Made by a program: the position numbers and the translations under genes. Of a DNA stretch of 64,000 nucleotides, positions 8,913-17,059 are shown in pieces. The notes under the pieces were generated by a model. It was not told the DNA's origin and made no database searches. It saw only the letters and a list, made by a program, of their open reading frames with translations. The stretch comes from Acidobacteriota bacterium (lineage in GTDB: Bacteria > Acidobacteriota > Blastocatellia > Pyrinomonadales > Pyrinomonadaceae), in contig JAHBSL010000022.1 of the NCBI GenBank assembly GCA_019639135.1, positions 1 through 64,000 of the forward strand, given 5' to 3'. Each line of letters begins with the position of its first letter. The stretch's first letter is position 1.

Positions 8913-9716
8913 CTAATCACTCGCCAAAACATCTTCCATTTTCAGATGTGTTCTTGCTTCCCAAAGTTCGGGAAAGAATTTCTTCTTGAGCGTCGTCGTC
9001 AGGTACCCGACGCCGTCCGAGCCACCCGTTCCGCGTTTCATTCCAAGCATCCGTTCGACCATCTGGATGTGGTTGTAACGCCAGGCGATTACCAACTCGT
9101 CGTGCTCGATCAGCAGATCCTGCATGTTGTAAAGCTCGGCGTAACGCTCGGGCTTTGCGAGCATCTTTACGGTCGAGTTGACCCGTTCCTCGTAGCTCGC
9201 ACCCGAGAGGCCGTTTCTTTCGAGCAGCGACCAAAATGCATCGGCAAGCGACGGGGCATCGAACCTCGCCTTTAAGCACCCATACGCAAATTCGTCCTCG
9301 CGAAATGATTCGAGTATCTTCTCGTCCTTTGCCCCGGATGAAAACTCGAGCTCGCGAAACTGCATCGATTGAAACCCGCTCGCCGGGTTCAACTTGTCGC
9401 GAAATTCGAGAAAGCCGATCGGAGCCATCGACTCGAGAATGTGGATCTGAGTTACCAGAATACGCTCGATAGAATTGACGCTGCGGAGCGAGTGATTGGC
9501 ACGAAAGAGCCGACCCTCGCCCATCCAGCCTATACAGGCGTCAAGCTCGTGAAGTATCTGCTTGAACCAAAGTTCATATGTCTGATGGATGATTATGAAG
9601 AGCAGTTCATCGTGGCTTTCCGGTTCGGAGAGCGTTTGCTGAAGGCGGATGAGCTCCGGCACCTTGAGATACTTGTTGTATGAAAGCGGTGCGTCCCCGC
9701 CATAAGATGTTGACAT
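8913..9716 (-). CDS. kynA: Tryptophan 2,3-dioxygenase
   Basis: Heme dioxygenase that opens the indole ring of L-tryptophan to N-formylkynurenine, the first step of the kynurenine pathway. The 267 residues match bacterial TDO length. Visible motifs: FIIIHQTYELWFKQIL with the active-site His (H44), SGFQSMQFRELEF with the substrate-binding Arg, WRYNHIQMVERMLG with the likely axial heme His (H216), and the RGTGGSDGVGYL loop. No other kynurenine-pathway genes lie alongside, so the gene appears isolated here. Confidence 0.97.
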   Translation of the reverse strand: MSTSYGGDAPLSYNKYLKVPELIRLQQTLSEPESHDELLFIIIHQTYELWFKQILHELDACIGWMGEGRLFRANHSLRSVNSIERILVTQIHILESMAPIGFLEFRDKLNPASGFQSMQFRELEFSSGAKDEKILESFREDEFAYGCLKARFDAPSLADAFWSLLERNGLSGASYEERVNSTVKMLAKPERYAELYNMQDLLIEHDELVIAWRYNHIQMVERMLGMKRGTGGSDGVGYLTTTLKKKFFPELWEARTHLKMEDVLASD

Positions 9717-9807
9717 TGCTAAACCTGTTTCTTAACACCGTAATCATCGGCTATCGGCAACTTTCTGTCAATTTTCAATAAATTTGTCGGTTTTCCCGAG
9801 AAAGTGC

Positions 9808-9836
9808 TTGACACCGGCGTTAAATATAAGTAAATT
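9808..9836 (-). other. Position also holds the + strand promoter listed next; nothing supported on this strand
   Basis: The reverse strand between the kynA start (9716) and the cold-shock gene shows no convincing -35/-10 pair, so the kynA promoter is not located. Confidence 0.1.
9808..9836 (+). promoter_or_regulatory. Sigma-70-type promoter of the cold-shock gene
   Basis: TTGACA at 9808-9813, a 17-base spacer, then TAAATT at 9831-9836. This would start transcription about 205 nt upstream of the cold-shock ATG. Confidence 0.6.
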
Positions 9837-9842
9837 CGCCTT

Positions 9843-10047
9843 CATCGAAGATTATGCCCGCGTAGTCTAAACAACAGGTCTTGCAATTTAAGATTTGATT
9901 GAACTTTGAGGCCCTCCTATTCAAGGTTGGGGGGAACTACATCTTCGACGCTTTCAGATCAAGGGGTTTCTAACTTTGGCTCTGCCTCATATGTAAAGGC
10001 AGATAAAGATTTGATTTTTGAGGTTTGTAGGAGGAATTAGAATAGTG
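9843..10047 (+). promoter_or_regulatory. Long 5' leader of the cold-shock mRNA
   Basis: About 205 nt lie between the predicted start site and the ATG at 10048. It includes a perfect 7-bp hairpin (TCTGCCT/AGGCAGA, 9981-10003) and ends in a strong GTAGGAGG ribosome site (10027-10034). Long structured leaders acting as thermosensors are established for cspA-type mRNAs; that role here is inference. Confidence 0.45.
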
Positions 10048-10257
10048 ATGTCTAAGACAGTAGGAATGGTCAAGTGGTTCAACAACGCAAAGGGCTACGG
10101 CTTTATCGAGCAGCCCGGCGAACAGGATATTTTCGTGCACTACAGCGCGATACTTGGCGATGGCTATAAGACCCTTATCCAAGGACAGGAAGTTGAGTTT
10201 GAGGTGACGAACGGTCCAAAAGGCCCGCAAGCTGAGAACGTTCAAACCCGTGCCTGA
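10048..10257 (+). CDS. Cold-shock domain protein (CspA family)
   Basis: A 69-residue single cold-shock domain. RNP1 (KGYGFIEQ) and RNP2 (DIFVHYSAI) are both present after the family start [13 protein letters not shown]. These small beta-barrels bind single-stranded RNA and DNA and melt mRNA structure at low temperature or as constitutive chaperones. The start is set at the ATG at 10048, 13 nt after GTAGGAGG; a GTG at 10045 is also possible. Upstream in-frame codons from 10018 would include the ribosome site and are rejected. It is monocistronic, with its own promoter and terminator. Confidence 0.95.
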   Translation: MSKTVGMVKWFNNAKGYGFIEQPGEQDIFVHYSAILGDGYKTLIQGQEVEFEVTNGPKGPQAENVQTRA

Positions 10258-10312
10258 GATTGAACAATTGACCGTTTTCAATCACCCTGCATTTGATCGA
10301 AAGCGATATTTT

Positions 10313-10352
10313 AAAAGCGGCCGCCAAAAATGGCAGCCGCTTTTTGTTTTTC
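10313..10352 (+). terminator. Rho-independent terminator of the cold-shock gene
   Basis: AAAAGCGGCCGCCA pairs with TGGCAGCCGCTTTT (one mismatch) and is followed by a T-rich run. Confidence 0.85.
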
Positions 10353-10365
10353 GATGTTGCCGCAG

Positions 10366-10692
10366 CTAGACGAGTTCCTCGCCCCGTGCACGGAGCGTCC
10401 GCCGCCAAAGCTCGCGGTAAGACGTAAAGCGGGCAACAAGGCCCTGCAATTGATATCGCTGGCTATAGTTCAGGTTCCGCTTGTCCGTCAGCCGTTTTAG
10501 GTTCGCCTCAAGCCGGGCACGTGCCTCTAGCGGCGGCCGCTTGGCCGAACCGTTGAAATAGATGTCAAAATCGATCTTTAACCTTCGGATCGCCTCTTCG
10601 ATTCGGGTGATCTCCTGATCGATCGCTGCGGTCTCTTCAAGCCTTGAAGCAGTTTGACGGACGGAGGATGATATCTTGTGTCGCATTGGCAT
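10366..10692 (-). CDS. MXAN_5187-like small coiled-coil protein
   Basis: A 108-residue, highly charged helical protein. The central block DFDIYFNGSAKRPPLEARARLE followed by YSQRYQLQGLVARFTSYRELWRR resembles the conserved C-terminal domain found in MXAN_5187-type proteins of Myxococcota and Acidobacteriota, where a YF-G-x-x-K-R-P-P motif precedes a helical F/R-rich segment. The function of that domain is unknown. No signal peptide or membrane segment is visible, so it is probably cytoplasmic. A second Met six nucleotides in (10686) is an alternative start. It faces the cold-shock gene convergently and diverges from selA. Confidence 0.7.
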   Translation of the reverse strand: MPMRHKISSSVRQTASRLEETAAIDQEITRIEEAIRRLKIDFDIYFNGSAKRPPLEARARLEANLKRLTDKRNLNYSQRYQLQGLVARFTSYRELWRRTLRARGEELV

Positions 10693-10797
10693 AGCTTGTG
10701 GGTGAGGAGGGTCGGCCGTTGAGAAAAGGGCCTTTTAATTAAAATTACTATCCGCCCGACTATTCCAAAAAAATTCCGCGTGTGCTATTGATGGTTT

Positions 10798-12219
10798 ATG
10801 TCCGAAGCCGCCAAGCGTCCAATGCCAAACCCACTTAGCCAGCTTCCCTCGATCGATGAACTGCTTCAGGCCGATGCCGTATCGTCGATGATCGCGGCGT
10901 TTGGCAGCGGCCGTGTTAAGAGCTGGGCACGACTCGCTGTCGAGCATCTGCGAGCGGAGATGGTGAACGCACCATTGATAGAAGCGGCCACGAAGGCCGA
11001 CCTTGCTGCCGCGGCTGCTATAGAGATCGGGCGGCTTCGCGATGAGTTCTCGCGGTTGCTGCTCGCGGGTGTTATCAACGCGACCGGAGTCGTTATCCAC
11101 ACGAACCTCGGTCGGGCTCCGCTTTCGGAAAATGCGAAGAAAGCGATCGCCGAAGCCGCTGCCGGCTACTGCACGCTCGAATACGACATCTCGACCGGCA
11201 AACGCGGCAAGCGGGGACGCGGTGCGGAAGAGTTGATCGCCTCGCTGACAGGTTCTGAAGCCGCCGTCATCGTCAACAACTGCGCCTCGGCAGCTTTTTT
11301 GACATTGACGACGCTCGCTGCCGGCCGCGAGGTGGTCATCTCCCGCGGCGAACTGGTCGAGATCGGCGGAGATTTTCGCGTGCCCGACGTCCTTGCCAGC
11401 TCGGGCATCACTCTGAAAGAGGTCGGCACAACCAACCGGACAAAGCTTGCGGACTACAAGAAAGCAATCGGCGAAAACACCGCGATGCTGCTCCGCGTTC
11501 ATCCCTCGAATTATCGGATCATCGGCTTCACTTCGTCGCCTGGCAATGCGGAGCTTGCGGCGCTCGCTCGAGAGAAAAGCGTCGTGTTTTTCGAGGACGC
11601 AGGCTCGGGTGCGGTGGTCGATCTGAGCGATTTCGGCCTCGGCGATGAGCCGCTTATCTCTCGTTCGATAGCCGAGGGGGCAGACCTCGTAGCCTTTAGC
11701 GGCGATAAGCTGCTCGGCGGGCCGCAGTCGGGTATTATCGTCGGCCGGCGAGAGCTGATCGAGACGATCCGGCGTCACCCGCTTTACCGGGCACTCCGGC
11801 CGGACAAGCTGACCTACGCCGCACTTGAAGCCACACTCCTCGCTTACGAACGCGGGACGCATTTCGAAGAGATTCCTGTTCTAAAAATGCTTTCGATGCC
11901 GGAAGCCGAGATCGAAAAGCGAGCTAACTCCTTTGCAGATGAGTTACGAAGCAAGTTGCCTGAGGGCCGTTACATTGATGTTGACGTGATCCGAGGAGAA
12001 TCTGCTATCGGCGGCGGCTCGGCTCCGGGCATTCACCCGGAAACCACGCTCGTCGCATTGACCGGCCGCACCATTTCGGCAGACGAGATAGAACGACGAC
12101 TACGGCTTGGAAATCCAGCGGTCATCGCCCGCATCGCCGAGGACAAAGTACTTATCGACCTGCGGACGGTCCGTAAAGATGAGGAAGCTGAACTGCACGG
12201 TACACTTTCCTCTATCTGA
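10798..12219 (+). CDS. selA: L-seryl-tRNA(Sec) selenium transferase SelA
   Basis: PLP-dependent conversion of Ser-tRNA(Sec) to Sec-tRNA(Sec) using selenophosphate; SelA acts as a decameric ring. The 473 residues fit the bacterial family. Visible blocks are NATGVVIHTNLGRAPLS, STGKRGKRG, NNCASAAFLTL, SRGELVEIGGDFRVPD, EVGTTNRT, RVHPSNYRIIGF and the PLP-lysine motif SGDKLLGGPQSG (K304), followed by RPDKLTYAALEATL. No selB, selD or tRNA-Sec lies in the window. The presence of SelA suggests UGA may be read as selenocysteine in this genome. It ends 8 nt from a convergent secreted-protein gene. No clear ribosome site precedes the ATG. Confidence 0.96.
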   Translation: MSEAAKRPMPNPLSQLPSIDELLQADAVSSMIAAFGSGRVKSWARLAVEHLRAEMVNAPLIEAATKADLAAAAAIEIGRLRDEFSRLLLAGVINATGVVIHTNLGRAPLSENAKKAIAEAAAGYCTLEYDISTGKRGKRGRGAEELIASLTGSEAAVIVNNCASAAFLTLTTLAAGREVVISRGELVEIGGDFRVPDVLASSGITLKEVGTTNRTKLADYKKAIGENTAMLLRVHPSNYRIIGFTSSPGNAELAALAREKSVVFFEDAGSGAVVDLSDFGLGDEPLISRSIAEGADLVAFSGDKLLGGPQSGIIVGRRELIETIRRHPLYRALRPDKLTYAALEATLLAYERGTHFEEIPVLKMLSMPEAEIEKRANSFADELRSKLPEGRYIDVDVIRGESAIGGGSAPGIHPETTLVALTGRTISADEIERRLRLGNPAVIARIAEDKVLIDLRTVRKDEEAELHGTLSSI

Positions 12220-12227
12220 ACTGTCCG

Positions 12228-13211
12228 TTATTTAACGCCATCGAATCGCGTGTTGACGTCGAACCGGGCAAAACTGCGATACCGGATCGTCTGCCGTCTT
12301 GCCTCTCTGACCTCTGGCTCCAGTTGCCTCCCAGGCTCGAGTTTCGCGATTTCGCGATGGTTCGTCTGTGGGTTGAAGCTCGCGAAGACAATGGTCTCCG
12401 GCACCATTATTCCCAGATCGCTCGGCACAAAGAGCGATTCCATAGTCATTACCGTTAGCGGGCCAGCGAAAAACGGTGACCGGGCAGTCACTTCCTTCGA
12501 AAATTTCAGAACTTCTGCAGTTTCGCGATCGAGCCATATTGTTCCGGCCCACCGCGGTTGTGACAATTTAAGAGCTTTCGGCGCATCGATGTCGATTTTA
12601 ATTTTCGCATCTTCCGCGACTTGCCGGAAACGCACGACCACCGCTTCACGCCCTCCGATCCGGTCTGTCTCTATTTCTTCGTATTCAAAGGCTGAGGTGT
12701 CGGTAATGTGAAAGAGAAAGCCCTGCCAAAGCGGCGCGTTGTAGAGTAAAATATCTTCGTCGTACCTCTGGCTTTCCTTCTTGATCCTTTCCAGCTCTTC
12801 CTCGACGGAGCGGGCCTTTGCAAGGCGCTCGAAGAATCTGACGGCTCGGCGATCACGACCCTTCACGATCTTGCCGTCCACCTCGCGGACGTGCCGATAC
12901 TCGGTGACCGAGCCATTCTCTGTATGCGAAGCTGGCTGGTAAATGATCAGGTCGGAGACGATGGTACGGCGCTTTTCGAGGAGTCCGTCCTTGTCAAAGA
13001 TCTCGGTCGTTCGCGTTTCCTCGGCCGTCAGGTCCTTGAACGTCTTGTTGTATTCGTCGGACCGTTCTGACGCTTTATTGAGAAAAGCCTTAAGCTCAGC
13101 GGTTGTAAATCGAGGCCGCGCTGAAGGTTCCTGGGCCGCCAGGGGGAGAAGCGCCGCCGCGAAAATGGTGGAAAGCAAGGAAAGATAAAAGATGCAGCCG
13201 GAAAACTTCAT
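12228..13211 (-). CDS. Secreted protein of an acidobacterial lipoprotein-sorting-like family
   Basis: A 327-residue exported protein. The ATG at 13211 follows AGAGGAA and starts a clean signal peptide ending PLAAQ; the longer frame (13244) adds basic residues and overlaps the serC end. After a helical region rich in KTFKDLTAEE-type sequence, the C-terminal half is a beta-rich domain with IWLDRETAEVLKF, the strand pattern of outer-membrane lipoprotein carrier (LolA/LolB-like) folds. The gene at 44655-45719 has the same layout (signal, helical stalk, LWIDRELKRVLRI strand), so the two look like paralogues. Function unknown. It follows serC by 33 nt on the same strand. Confidence 0.75.
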   Translation of the reverse strand: MKFSGCIFYLSLLSTIFAAALLPLAAQEPSARPRFTTAELKAFLNKASERSDEYNKTFKDLTAEETRTTEIFDKDGLLEKRRTIVSDLIIYQPASHTENGSVTEYRHVREVDGKIVKGRDRRAVRFFERLAKARSVEEELERIKKESQRYDEDILLYNAPLWQGFLFHITDTSAFEYEEIETDRIGGREAVVVRFRQVAEDAKIKIDIDAPKALKLSQPRWAGTIWLDRETAEVLKFSKEVTARSPFFAGPLTVMTMESLFVPSDLGIMVPETIVFASFNPQTNHREIAKLEPGRQLEPEVREARRQTIRYRSFARFDVNTRFDGVK

Positions 13212-13244
13212 TGTAATATTCCTCTTGAGTTGCCTTGAAAGCAA

Positions 13245-14330
13245 TCAACCGTTCGTTGCTGCGAAATCGCGCATGAATTCAGTCAGACTTTCGACGCCCT
13301 CACGCGGGAAAGCGTTGTATATCGAGGCCCTGATGCCGCCGACCGAACGGTGGCCTCGGAGGCCGCTCATCCCGCGGCGTTCGGCCTCGGTGCAAAACCT
13401 TTCCTCAAGCTCTTCGCTCGGCAGCCGGAACGTAACGTTCATCAGCGACCTTGCCGCCCGCTCGGCGTGGCCGCGGTAAAAGCCGTCGCTTGCATCTATC
13501 GCCTCATAAAGCAGCTTCGCTTTTTCGCGGTTCCGCTCGGCCATTGCCGCGAGCCCGCCCTGCTCTCTTAGCCAATCAGTGACCAGCCCGATGAGATAGA
13601 TTCCCCATGTATTTGGCGTATTCGGCATCGAGTCCGTACTCGCGTATGTTCGGTAATCGAGCAGCAACGGCAAGCCATCCGGGATACGTTCGAGCAGATC
13701 TTCGCGGACGACGACGACCGTCACGCCGCTCGGACCAATGTTCTTCTGGGCGCCGGCATAGATCAACGCATATTTCTCAACATCTATCGGCCGCGAAAGA
13801 ATGTTTGATGAAGCATCGCAAACCGCCGGAATTCCGCCAACATCAAGGTCGTAGTGAAACTCGACGCCGTCAATCGTTTCGTTGGAGCAGTAATGAACAT
13901 AGGCCGCATCGGCGGAAACGACAATTTCCTCACCCGCCGGCACCGAGCGGAAACCCGATCCCTTCGTCGAGAAGATCTCGTTCACCCGGCCGAAACGGCG
14001 GGCCTCCGCGATCGCCTTGTCGCCCCACGCTCCGGTGGTGATGTAGTCGGCACGGCCGCCGGCCAACAGGTTCATCGGCACCATTGAGAACTGCATCGTT
14101 GCGCCGCCATAGGTGAATAGCACTCGATAATTTGCCGGCAGGCCCAAAAGTTCTCGAATTCCGGCTTCCGCCTTGTGGAGAACGCTCTCGAACTCGGGCG
14201 AGCGGTGGCTCATTTCCATCACGCTCATGCCCGCTCCGCCGAGCGAGAGAAGTTCTTCCCGAGCCCGCTCAAGCACGGGTTCGGGCATTACGGCAGGCCC
14301 GGCACTGAAATTGAAGATTCGGCTTGTCAT
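13245..14330 (-). CDS. serC: Phosphoserine aminotransferase
   Basis: PLP enzyme that transaminates 3-phosphohydroxypyruvate to O-phosphoserine (serine pathway) and can serve vitamin B6 synthesis. Starting at MTSRIFNFSAGP (ATG 14330) gives 361 residues, the normal family length; an upstream GTG (14363) would add eleven atypical residues. Motifs: NFSAGPAVMPEPVL, MEMSHRSPEF, FTYGGATMQFSMVPMNLL, DASSNILSRPIDV, the Schiff-base region YAGAQKNIGPSG and the C-terminal RGMSGLRGHRSVGGIRASIYNA phosphate-binding block. Other serine-pathway genes are absent nearby. Confidence 0.96.
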   Translation of the reverse strand: MTSRIFNFSAGPAVMPEPVLERAREELLSLGGAGMSVMEMSHRSPEFESVLHKAEAGIRELLGLPANYRVLFTYGGATMQFSMVPMNLLAGGRADYITTGAWGDKAIAEARRFGRVNEIFSTKGSGFRSVPAGEEIVVSADAAYVHYCSNETIDGVEFHYDLDVGGIPAVCDASSNILSRPIDVEKYALIYAGAQKNIGPSGVTVVVVREDLLERIPDGLPLLLDYRTYASTDSMPNTPNTWGIYLIGLVTDWLREQGGLAAMAERNREKAKLLYEAIDASDGFYRGHAERAARSLMNVTFRLPSEELEERFCTEAERRGMSGLRGHRSVGGIRASIYNAFPREGVESLTEFMRDFAATNG

Positions 14331-14531
14331 GTTCGGCAAATTGACCAAAGTAAGGCACTCCACTAGGCCTTCGGCACGGTTTTTCGCAAATTGTTACCCA
14401 TTCACCGCGATCCTCTCGAAAATCGAGCAGATTTCGGGTAAACTTTAATCAAATATAAACCCTAATCCCGGGTTCTGCATCCTAGTCGTGCGATCTGAAG
14501 GAAACAGGACCGATAGATCGGAGAAATCGTT

Positions 14532-15848
14532 ATGTTCAAGAGAAAGTTTTTTGGTTCGATGGCCGTTGCGGCCTTCGTTCTCTCGCTTGGTTTTACGGCC
14601 TTTGGCCAGACGGCACCGGTTCGCGGCAAAGTTCTTATTGAACAGCCTGACGGGACGAAGGTTCCTGCACCGGACATTACGGTCGAGGCCTATCGGTCGG
14701 ATATCTCAAAGGGAAAGCTTCCCACGGCCAAAACCAATCGTCGAGGTGAGTTCAGCTTTGCAGGCGTCCTTTTCGGAGCACGGCTTATCATCGCGGTCGG
14801 AGGTCCGGGCATCACTCCTTCATATCTGGTAAATATATCCCCGGGTAATGAGAACGTCGAATTCGTCGTAAAGCCGGGCGATGGGCGAATTCTGACCGAA
14901 GAAGAAGTTCGGGCGGCCGCGGCACAGTCGGGCGGTGCTCCTGCGGCCGGACTTTCGGATGAGGAGCGGAAGAAGCTCGAAAAGGAACAGGCCGAGTTCG
15001 AAGCAAAGCGGAAAGAGGTCGAAGCCGCGAACGAACGGGCAAAGCGCGGAAACGAGGTCCGCCAGCAGACTCTAAAAGAAGGCAGCGAGGCCTTTTCAGC
15101 CAAGAACTATGATTTGGCTATCGTCAAGTTTGACGAAGGATATCAGGTCGATCCCGATTTTGTCGGTGCAGCCCCTCTCTTTTTGAACAACAAGGCCCTT
15201 TCGCTCAGGCAGCGCGCCGTCGCAACTTTTAATGAGAACGCCAACAAGCCGTCCGCCGAGAAAATTCCGGCAATGGCAAAGGTCAAGCAGGATTTCTCGG
15301 AGTCAATAGATTCCTACCGCAAGGCTTGGGACCTCGCGGCCAAGGCTACCGCAGCAGATATGAACGTGGTCAGCCAGTTCAAGAAGCAGACGCTCGATGG
15401 CTCGCGTGAAACCATTAGCCTTATGGTCCGCACCGAGCAGGCCGTACCCGAAGCGGCAGAATCGGTAAAAACTTTGCTCGAGGCCAATATTGCTGCCGAA
15501 ACGGACGAAAAGCGCAAACTGGAGACCCTGCTGATCCTTGCGGACTTTTACCGTGTTGCCGGTGATTCGGATAACGCGATCACCGTTTACAAGGCCGTTC
15601 TCGAAGCCGCCCCGGACAACATCGATGCGATGGCCGGTGCCGGTCTTAGCCTTGTCAACGCCGGCTACCTGAACAGCAACGATGCTCAGCTTCAGGAAGG
15701 AGCCAACCTGCTTCAGAAGTTTGCCGAAGCGGCTCCCGCAAACCACCGCTACAAGGCTGATGCAGCAGGGCTTATCGAGGCTCTCAAGGCCGATAAGAAT
15801 ATCACCCCGCAGCGGACGACCCGCCCGAGCACTCGCCGTAGGAACTAA
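14532..15848 (+). CDS. Secreted carboxypeptidase-regulatory-like / TPR protein
   Basis: A 438-residue exported protein. Residues 1-25 are a signal peptide ending AFGQ. Residues about 30-115 form a carboxypeptidase-regulatory-like beta domain (KTNRRGEFSFAGVLFG). A charged coiled coil follows (about 137-180, rich in E, K and A), then TPR-like helical pairs, including KNYDLAIVKFDEGYQVDP and GDSDNAITVYKAVLEAAPDNIDAM. This architecture is common in Acidobacteriota, probably as a periplasmic scaffold; the function is unknown. The tail is Arg/Thr-rich. A strong terminator follows, so it is likely monocistronic. Confidence 0.82.
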   Translation: MFKRKFFGSMAVAAFVLSLGFTAFGQTAPVRGKVLIEQPDGTKVPAPDITVEAYRSDISKGKLPTAKTNRRGEFSFAGVLFGARLIIAVGGPGITPSYLVNISPGNENVEFVVKPGDGRILTEEEVRAAAAQSGGAPAAGLSDEERKKLEKEQAEFEAKRKEVEAANERAKRGNEVRQQTLKEGSEAFSAKNYDLAIVKFDEGYQVDPDFVGAAPLFLNNKALSLRQRAVATFNENANKPSAEKIPAMAKVKQDFSESIDSYRKAWDLAAKATAADMNVVSQFKKQTLDGSRETISLMVRTEQAVPEAAESVKTLLEANIAAETDEKRKLETLLILADFYRVAGDSDNAITVYKAVLEAAPDNIDAMAGAGLSLVNAGYLNSNDAQLQEGANLLQKFAEAAPANHRYKADAAGLIEALKADKNITPQRTTRPSTRRRN

Positions 15849-15871
15849 AGAGCCATATCCAATGGGGGATG

Positions 15872-15905
15872 AAAAAGCCGGTTGCGATGGCCGGCTTTTT
15901 TCTTT
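15872..15905 (+). terminator. Rho-independent terminator
   Basis: AAAAAGCCGG and CCGGCTTTTT form a perfect stem around a 9-base loop, running into T-rich sequence, after the TPR protein gene. Confidence 0.88.
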
Positions 15906-15996
15906 TCATCGTTTCTATTTGTCACAAATCCATCACCCTCGGTGTTTCTCCGTTGAATATCCCTTGCGGGCAAATAAATTTCATTTGGAGGCATTA

Positions 15997-16899
15997 ATGC
16001 AGCATTTTTCTACTCATTTTGGCCGGGCGGCCGCACTTTTTATCATCATCATCTTCGGCAATTGGATCATCGCAGCACAGGACACGGTTTCGGGTACTTG
16101 GACGGCGAAGGTCAAAGACGCCGCATCCGGCAAGATCAACCTCTCCTTTGAACGCAAAGGCGTACGCGGCGGCAAGTATCAAAACGGCTCGACATACGAT
16201 ATTTCAGAACTCAACGGCCTGAGCACAGGTTCGCTGCAAAGCGGCAGCGTTAACTTCTCGCTCGTACGCGAGGCCGGGACGATCCAATGCGAGGGAACGT
16301 TTACGGACGGCAAGGGCAGCGGAACCTATCGCTTCGTGCCGAACTATGGCTTTGCCGATGGCCTTCGGGCACGCGGCTTCGATCTTGATTCGGACGGCAA
16401 CTCGAATCGCGGATCGAGCCTTGAAGAAAAGCTCTTCATGGCCGCGATGCTGAACGTAACGACCGCACTTGCTGACGACCTCGCCGGGGCAAACTTCGGC
16501 AAACTGGGCCTCGACGATCTTTTCAAGGCCGCGATCTTCAAGATCGACGGCAAGTTCATGGCGGAAATGAAGGCGACCGGCTTCCCGAATCTTTCAATGG
16601 ACGACCTAGTAAAAGCCCGCATTTTCAAGATCGATGCCGAGTTCGTCCGCGGTATCAAGGACATGGGCTTTGGCGCGGACAACTTCGAGCACCTTGTGAA
16701 ATACAGCATCTTCAAGGTCACGCCCGAGTATCTCAGCTCGCTTCGCAACGAGGGCCTCACCAACCTCGACCCCGAAGAGGTCGTAAAGCTGCGCATCTTC
16801 AAGGTCGATGCCGAGTTCGTCCGCAAGGCACGGACCGAAAATCCGAACATCAGCGTCGGCGACATCGTCAATAAGAAGATCGGCGTTTGGGTGAATTAG
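15997..16899 (+). CDS. Secreted protein with four 29-residue IFK repeats
   Basis: A 300-residue exported protein. The ATG at 15997 is preceded by TTGGAGG; upstream in-frame sequence includes the previous terminator. A signal peptide (to about residue 27, IIAAQ) is followed by a beta-rich domain of about 100 residues. The C-terminal half holds four consecutive units starting IFKIDGKF, IFKIDAEF, IFKVTPEY and IFKVDAEF, spaced exactly 29 residues. The consensus is IFK-[IV]-D-x-E-[FY]-v-x-x-[ILM]-K-x-x-G-F-x-x-[LM]-x-x-[DE]-[DE]-L-V-K-x-r, and a degenerate half-unit precedes them. Similar repeats are known as C-terminal additions to BlaR1/M56-type proteins; here no protease domain is present. Function unknown. 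Confidence 0.82.
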   Translation: MQHFSTHFGRAAALFIIIIFGNWIIAAQDTVSGTWTAKVKDAASGKINLSFERKGVRGGKYQNGSTYDISELNGLSTGSLQSGSVNFSLVREAGTIQCEGTFTDGKGSGTYRFVPNYGFADGLRARGFDLDSDGNSNRGSSLEEKLFMAAMLNVTTALADDLAGANFGKLGLDDLFKAAIFKIDGKFMAEMKATGFPNLSMDDLVKARIFKIDAEFVRGIKDMGFGADNFEHLVKYSIFKVTPEYLSSLRNEGLTNLDPEEVVKLRIFKVDAEFVRKARTENPNISVGDIVNKKIGVWVN

Positions 16900-16925
16900 T
16901 TCTTTCTTCCACCGATCCTGTAGAT

Positions 16926-16949
16926 AAGAGGCTTCGGCCTCTTTTTTTG
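16926..16949 (+). terminator. Rho-independent terminator with TTCG loop
   Basis: AGAGGC-TTCG-GCCTCT stem capped by a stable TTCG tetraloop and followed by a T run, 24 nt after the IFK-repeat gene. Confidence 0.88.
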
Positions 16950-17059
16950 TTCGGCCAGACTAGAATTTTGCCCGCTATTGAACTCTTTATATAATAGGGA
17001 GTCCCCTTCAATCCCAGTTTCTTATTTTCCTGCCCTCGCCGAATTTTCAGAGCCTCATT

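Noticed and set aside
15682..15996. Upstream extension of the IFK-repeat gene
   Set aside because: The extended frame crosses the previous gene's end and terminator; a strong TTGGAGG site and signal peptide fix the start at 15997.
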